Positions 6,814 through 9,087 of a stretch of 9,087 bases of DNA are shown here, in pieces. The notes beneath the pieces were generated by a model that was not told the DNA's origin, ran no database searches, and saw only the letters and a program-made list of their open reading frames with translations. The stretch comes from Lentisphaeria bacterium (GTDB taxonomy: Bacteria; Verrucomicrobiota; Lentisphaeria; Victivallales; JAUVCU01), in NCBI GenBank assembly GCA_030590715.1, contig JAUVCU010000042.1:1-9087 (forward strand), read 5' to 3'. Made by a program: the position numbers and the translations under genes. How positions within the stretch are numbered: the first letter of the stretch is position 1; each line of letters opens with the position of its first letter.

Positions 6814-8082
6814 CTATCCAAACATCGTATTGGTGATTCTTGTTGCTTCCATTCCTGGTCTTTTGCTGGGAGTCCTGCGTTGTTTATAGATAGATTGTAG
6901 GAGTCCAAGGTATGACATCGAAATAACCACAAAGGTTCCTCCGTAACTTAAAAATGGTAGTGGTAATCCTGTTACCGGCATTAGTCGTATGCTCATTCCG
7001 ATATTTACTACAGAATGTGTGAAGAAAACCGCGGCTGTTCCGACGGCGATATATCGGCCGAATAGATCTCGTGCGAGAAGGGCTGTGCGCAGTATTGAGC
7101 ATATTAAAAGTATGTAGAGTGTGACTATTACAGATGATCCGACAAAGCCCCATTCTTCGGCGATAACCGGGAAAATGAAATCTGAATTTGAGACGGTTTG
7201 AGGTAGGAATCCTAGCTGATTTTGGGTTCCCTGCATAAATCCTTTTCCCCACATTCCTCCGCTTCCTACGGCTAGTCCGGCTTGAAGTTGGTTCCATCCT
7301 TTGTTTCTCATATCTCGAGTTGGATCCAGGAATACGAGTATTCTTTCCTGCTGGTATTCATGTAGGAATGGTGCGTATGCTTTTACATTCAGTTCCAGTC
7401 TGTTTTTTTCAGTTACTGGCGGATGGTCACTGAAGTGCCAGGCGGTTTCGACGTAGGCGATGTAGAGCATCGCGAAGGCTAGCGGCATTAAAATTATTTT
7501 CCACCTTAGTCCTGCAGCAAAAACTAATGCGATTGTAATCGCAACAACCACAAGGGAGCTTCCTAGATCTGGTTCGATCAGGATTAATAGGAATTGTAGT
7601 CCGCCGATCGCTGTTGTTATTATAAGTGATGGCAGTTTATTGATAGAAAACCCTCTTCGTGAGAAGAGCCAGGCAAGTGTTAACAGGGTGGCGAATTTTG
7701 CCACTTCGGATGGTTGGATGTTGATTCCTCCAATAGAGAGCCATCTTTGAGCTCCGAAAATAATTTTTCCATAGAAGAGGACAAGGGTTAGCAGTAGCAG
7801 TGATATTCCGTAGAGTGGCCAAATCCCTAAAATAAGTTTCCGGTAATCGATAAGTGATAGTGTAAGCCAGGAAATTGAGCCCAGAATTATCCAGGTAATC
7901 TGTTTTTTGTAGGCGGATTCGTAAAGGGGGTCGCCGATCTGCTGTCCGGTTCCATAGATGGAGAGAACGCCGATGAATAAAAGTGCAAAAAGGATTGTGA
8001 TCTGTAGAAAATCGAACTGCTGCAGAAAGTTTTTCGTTTTGTTGAACAGGTAGGCTGAAAAGCTTATTTCATCATTTGCCAT
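6814..8082 (-). CDS. rodA: RodA, SEDS-family peptidoglycan glycosyltransferase (rod shape)
   Basis: RodA is a polytopic inner-membrane enzyme that polymerises lipid II into glycan strands for sidewall growth, working with a class B penicillin-binding protein and MreBCD. The protein has 422 residues from the ATG at 8082, with many hydrophobic segments spanning the length. SEDS signatures are INIQPSEVAKF (residues 121-130), the periplasmic QERILVFLDP block, GSGGMWGKGF, then NSDFIF with D301 at the position of the essential aspartate, RLMPVTGLPLPFLSYGG, and a C-terminal YLGLLQSI. The ERILVFLDP and LGFLPQ...SDFIF layout is RodA rather than FtsW. The usual LPE before that aspartate is LPQ here. 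The frame is open to an ATG at 8157, but that codon lies in the loop of the upstream hairpin and the extra residues are not membrane-like, so MANDEIS is preferred. Its ribosome site is poor: GAGG about 12 bases upstream. No mreC, mreD or pbp2 is adjacent. Confidence 0.92.
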   Translation of the reverse strand: MANDEISFSAYLFNKTKNFLQQFDFLQITILFALLFIGVLSIYGTGQQIGDPLYESAYKKQITWIILGSISWLTLSLIDYRKLILGIWPLYGISLLLLTLVLFYGKIIFGAQRWLSIGGINIQPSEVAKFATLLTLAWLFSRRGFSINKLPSLIITTAIGGLQFLLILIEPDLGSSLVVVAITIALVFAAGLRWKIILMPLAFAMLYIAYVETAWHFSDHPPVTEKNRLELNVKAYAPFLHEYQQERILVFLDPTRDMRNKGWNQLQAGLAVGSGGMWGKGFMQGTQNQLGFLPQTVSNSDFIFPVIAEEWGFVGSSVIVTLYILLICSILRTALLARDLFGRYIAVGTAAVFFTHSVVNIGMSIRLMPVTGLPLPFLSYGGTFVVISMSYLGLLQSIYKQRRTPSKRPGMEATRITNTMFG

Positions 8083-8141
8083 GGTCTGCGGCTGCCTCGG
8101 TGTATTGGTTGTATGCCTTGTTAATTGGTGGTGTGTATACA

Positions 8142-8174
8142 ATAAAGGTAGAATCAAAATGATTCTACCTTTAT
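8142..8174 (-). terminator. Perfect 15-bp inverted repeat, probable purA terminator
   Basis: ATAAAGGTAGAATCA (8142-8156) is the exact reverse complement of 8160-8174, with a 3-base loop. It starts about 30 bases after the purA stop and ends about 60 bases before the rodA start. The stem is AT-rich, and there is only a weak T-rich tail (TTTATTGT on the minus strand), so termination may be partial or mRNA-stabilising rather than complete. Confidence 0.55.
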
Positions 8175-8204
8175 GTGTTGTGTATCTGATTAATTAAATG
8201 CTGA

Positions 8205-9087
8205 TTAGCAGTTAACCTCAAACGTTTGAGCACGGTTTGGCCCAACAGATACAATACCGATCTCTGATTCAACAAGTTCAGCAAGACGGTTGATATAGTT
8301 TTTAGCTTCGATTGGAAGATCGTTGTAGTCTGTGATATCACTCGTTTTTGAGTTCCATCCAGGCATTGTTTCGTAAATAGGTTTTACGATCGTTAGATCT
8401 TCTGAGTCGGTAGGCATGTCTTTAGTAACAACACCGTTAACATCGTATGCAGTACAAATTAGAAGTTCGTCGAAAGTATCAAGAACATCTACTTTAGTAA
8501 GAGCAAGTTTGTCAACACCGTTGATCATGCAAGAGTAGTTAGATGCTACAGCATCGAACCATCCGCAGCGACGTGCGCGGCCAGTTGTAGCGCCAACTTC
8601 TCCGCCGATAATTGCAAGGTCTTCACCTATTTGGCATTTAAGCTCAGTCGGGAAAGGTCCTTCTCCAACACGAGTTGTATAAACTTTCATAACTCCCCAA
8701 ACAGAATCGATGTGCTTAGGAGAAACTCCAGCACCAGTACAAGCTCCACCAGAAGTTGTGTTACTGCTTGTTACAAATGGGTATGTTCCGTGGTCGATAT
8801 CAAGGAAAGTTCCCTGTGCACCTTCGAAAAGAACGTTTTTGCCTTCTTTAAGTGCCTTGTTAACAGTAAGTACAGTGTCTTTTACATATGACTGTAGGTA
8901 AAGGGCAGCTTCTTTTTGTTTTTCCCATTCAACATCAAGGTCAAGAATTTCAGTACCTGCTGCGGCAAACATTTTATTGTATTTAGCACATTCAATGCGG
9001 AAGTGTTTCTCGAAGCGTTCAAGCTTAAGAAGTTCAAGAGCGCGAATACCTGTACGAGCTGCTTTGTCTGAGTATGCTGGACCGATT
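8205..9087 (-). CDS. purA: Adenylosuccinate synthetase, C-terminal part
   Basis: PurA joins IMP and aspartate using GTP to make adenylosuccinate, the first step from IMP to AMP. The frame runs off the right edge. 293 of the family's roughly 430 residues are visible, beginning IGPAYSDKAARTG (relatives: GIGPAYxDKxAR). Further blocks are NVLFEGAQGTFLDIDHGTYP, SSNTTSGGACTGAG, TTRVGEGPFPTEL, the GATTGRARRCGWFDAV loop, ALTKVDVLD, and SVGPNRAQTF near the C-terminus. The P-loop and the catalytic N-terminal region lie outside the window. The stop is TAA at 8205-8207. The Met at 8972 is internal. rodA follows on the same strand after the 15-bp inverted repeat, so the two may be loosely linked or separately transcribed. 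Confidence 0.95.
   Translation of the reverse strand, partial: IGPAYSDKAARTGIRALELLKLERFEKHFRIECAKYNKMFAAAGTEILDLDVEWEKQKEAALYLQSYVKDTVLTVNKALKEGKNVLFEGAQGTFLDIDHGTYPFVTSSNTTSGGACTGAGVSPKHIDSVWGVMKVYTTRVGEGPFPTELKCQIGEDLAIIGGEVGATTGRARRCGWFDAVASNYSCMINGVDKLALTKVDVLDTFDELLICTAYDVNGVVTKDMPTDSEDLTIVKPIYETMPGWNSKTSDITDYNDLPIEAKNYINRLAELVESEIGIVSVGPNRAQTFEVNC

Noticed and set aside
6884..7297. 137-residue minus-strand ORF overlapping rodA in another frame
   Set aside because: It is a shadow of the rodA frame: Arg/Ser-rich, without motifs, while rodA has all its SEDS signatures there.
8083..8157. Longer RodA from ATG 8157
   Set aside because: The codon sits in the loop of the purA-rodA inverted repeat, has no ribosome site, and adds residues unlike RodA proteins.

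Overview
The window is bacterial chromosomal DNA of moderate to low GC content, made mostly of housekeeping genes. The partial genes at both ends, the SEDS-type RodA and the YgiQ-family radical SAM protein suit a cell that builds a peptidoglycan sidewall. The long REP-associated tyrosine transposase (RAYT), with its C-terminal extension, resembles forms I associate with Lentisphaerota and other PVC bacteria. That lineage guess is weak. All internal Trp codons I checked are TGG, and stops are TAA, TAG and TGA, so the standard bacterial code applies.

Layout. The 3' part of panB (+, pantothenate synthesis) ends in a strong terminator at 404-435. A minus-strand RAYT gene follows (464-1462), then about 580 bp without a convincing gene (1463-2045). 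That gap has an abrupt strand-composition switch and a G-rich tract. A minus-strand ygiQ (2087-3949) ends in its own terminator. Divergent from it, at 4218-6074 on the plus strand, is a two-component locus: a receiver, a PAS/histidine kinase, and a second receiver. Next come an initiator tRNA-Met (6157-6231), rnhA (RNase HI, +), and on the minus strand rodA and the C-terminal two thirds of purA. A perfect 15-bp inverted repeat separates purA from rodA.

The most notable region is the signalling locus. All three pieces lie in one reading frame. A TGA stop (4656-4658) falls inside the conserved start of the PAS domain. The kinase then runs open for 353 codons with no good start codon. Its phospho-accepting histidine (GIAHDFNN in relatives) is Arg (GIARDFNN). 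The downstream receiver has no usable start next to its Shine-Dalgarno. The simplest reading is a recently inactivated REC-PAS-histidine kinase plus response regulator, or possibly a REC-PAS-HK-REC hybrid. Less likely alternatives are a pseudokinase made by stop-codon readthrough, or a sequencing error.

The other points of interest are the initiator tRNA's C1-U72 mismatch with A29:U41, and two related hairpins on either side of the RAYT. I found no CRISPR array, prophage, toxin-antitoxin or recognisable defence system.
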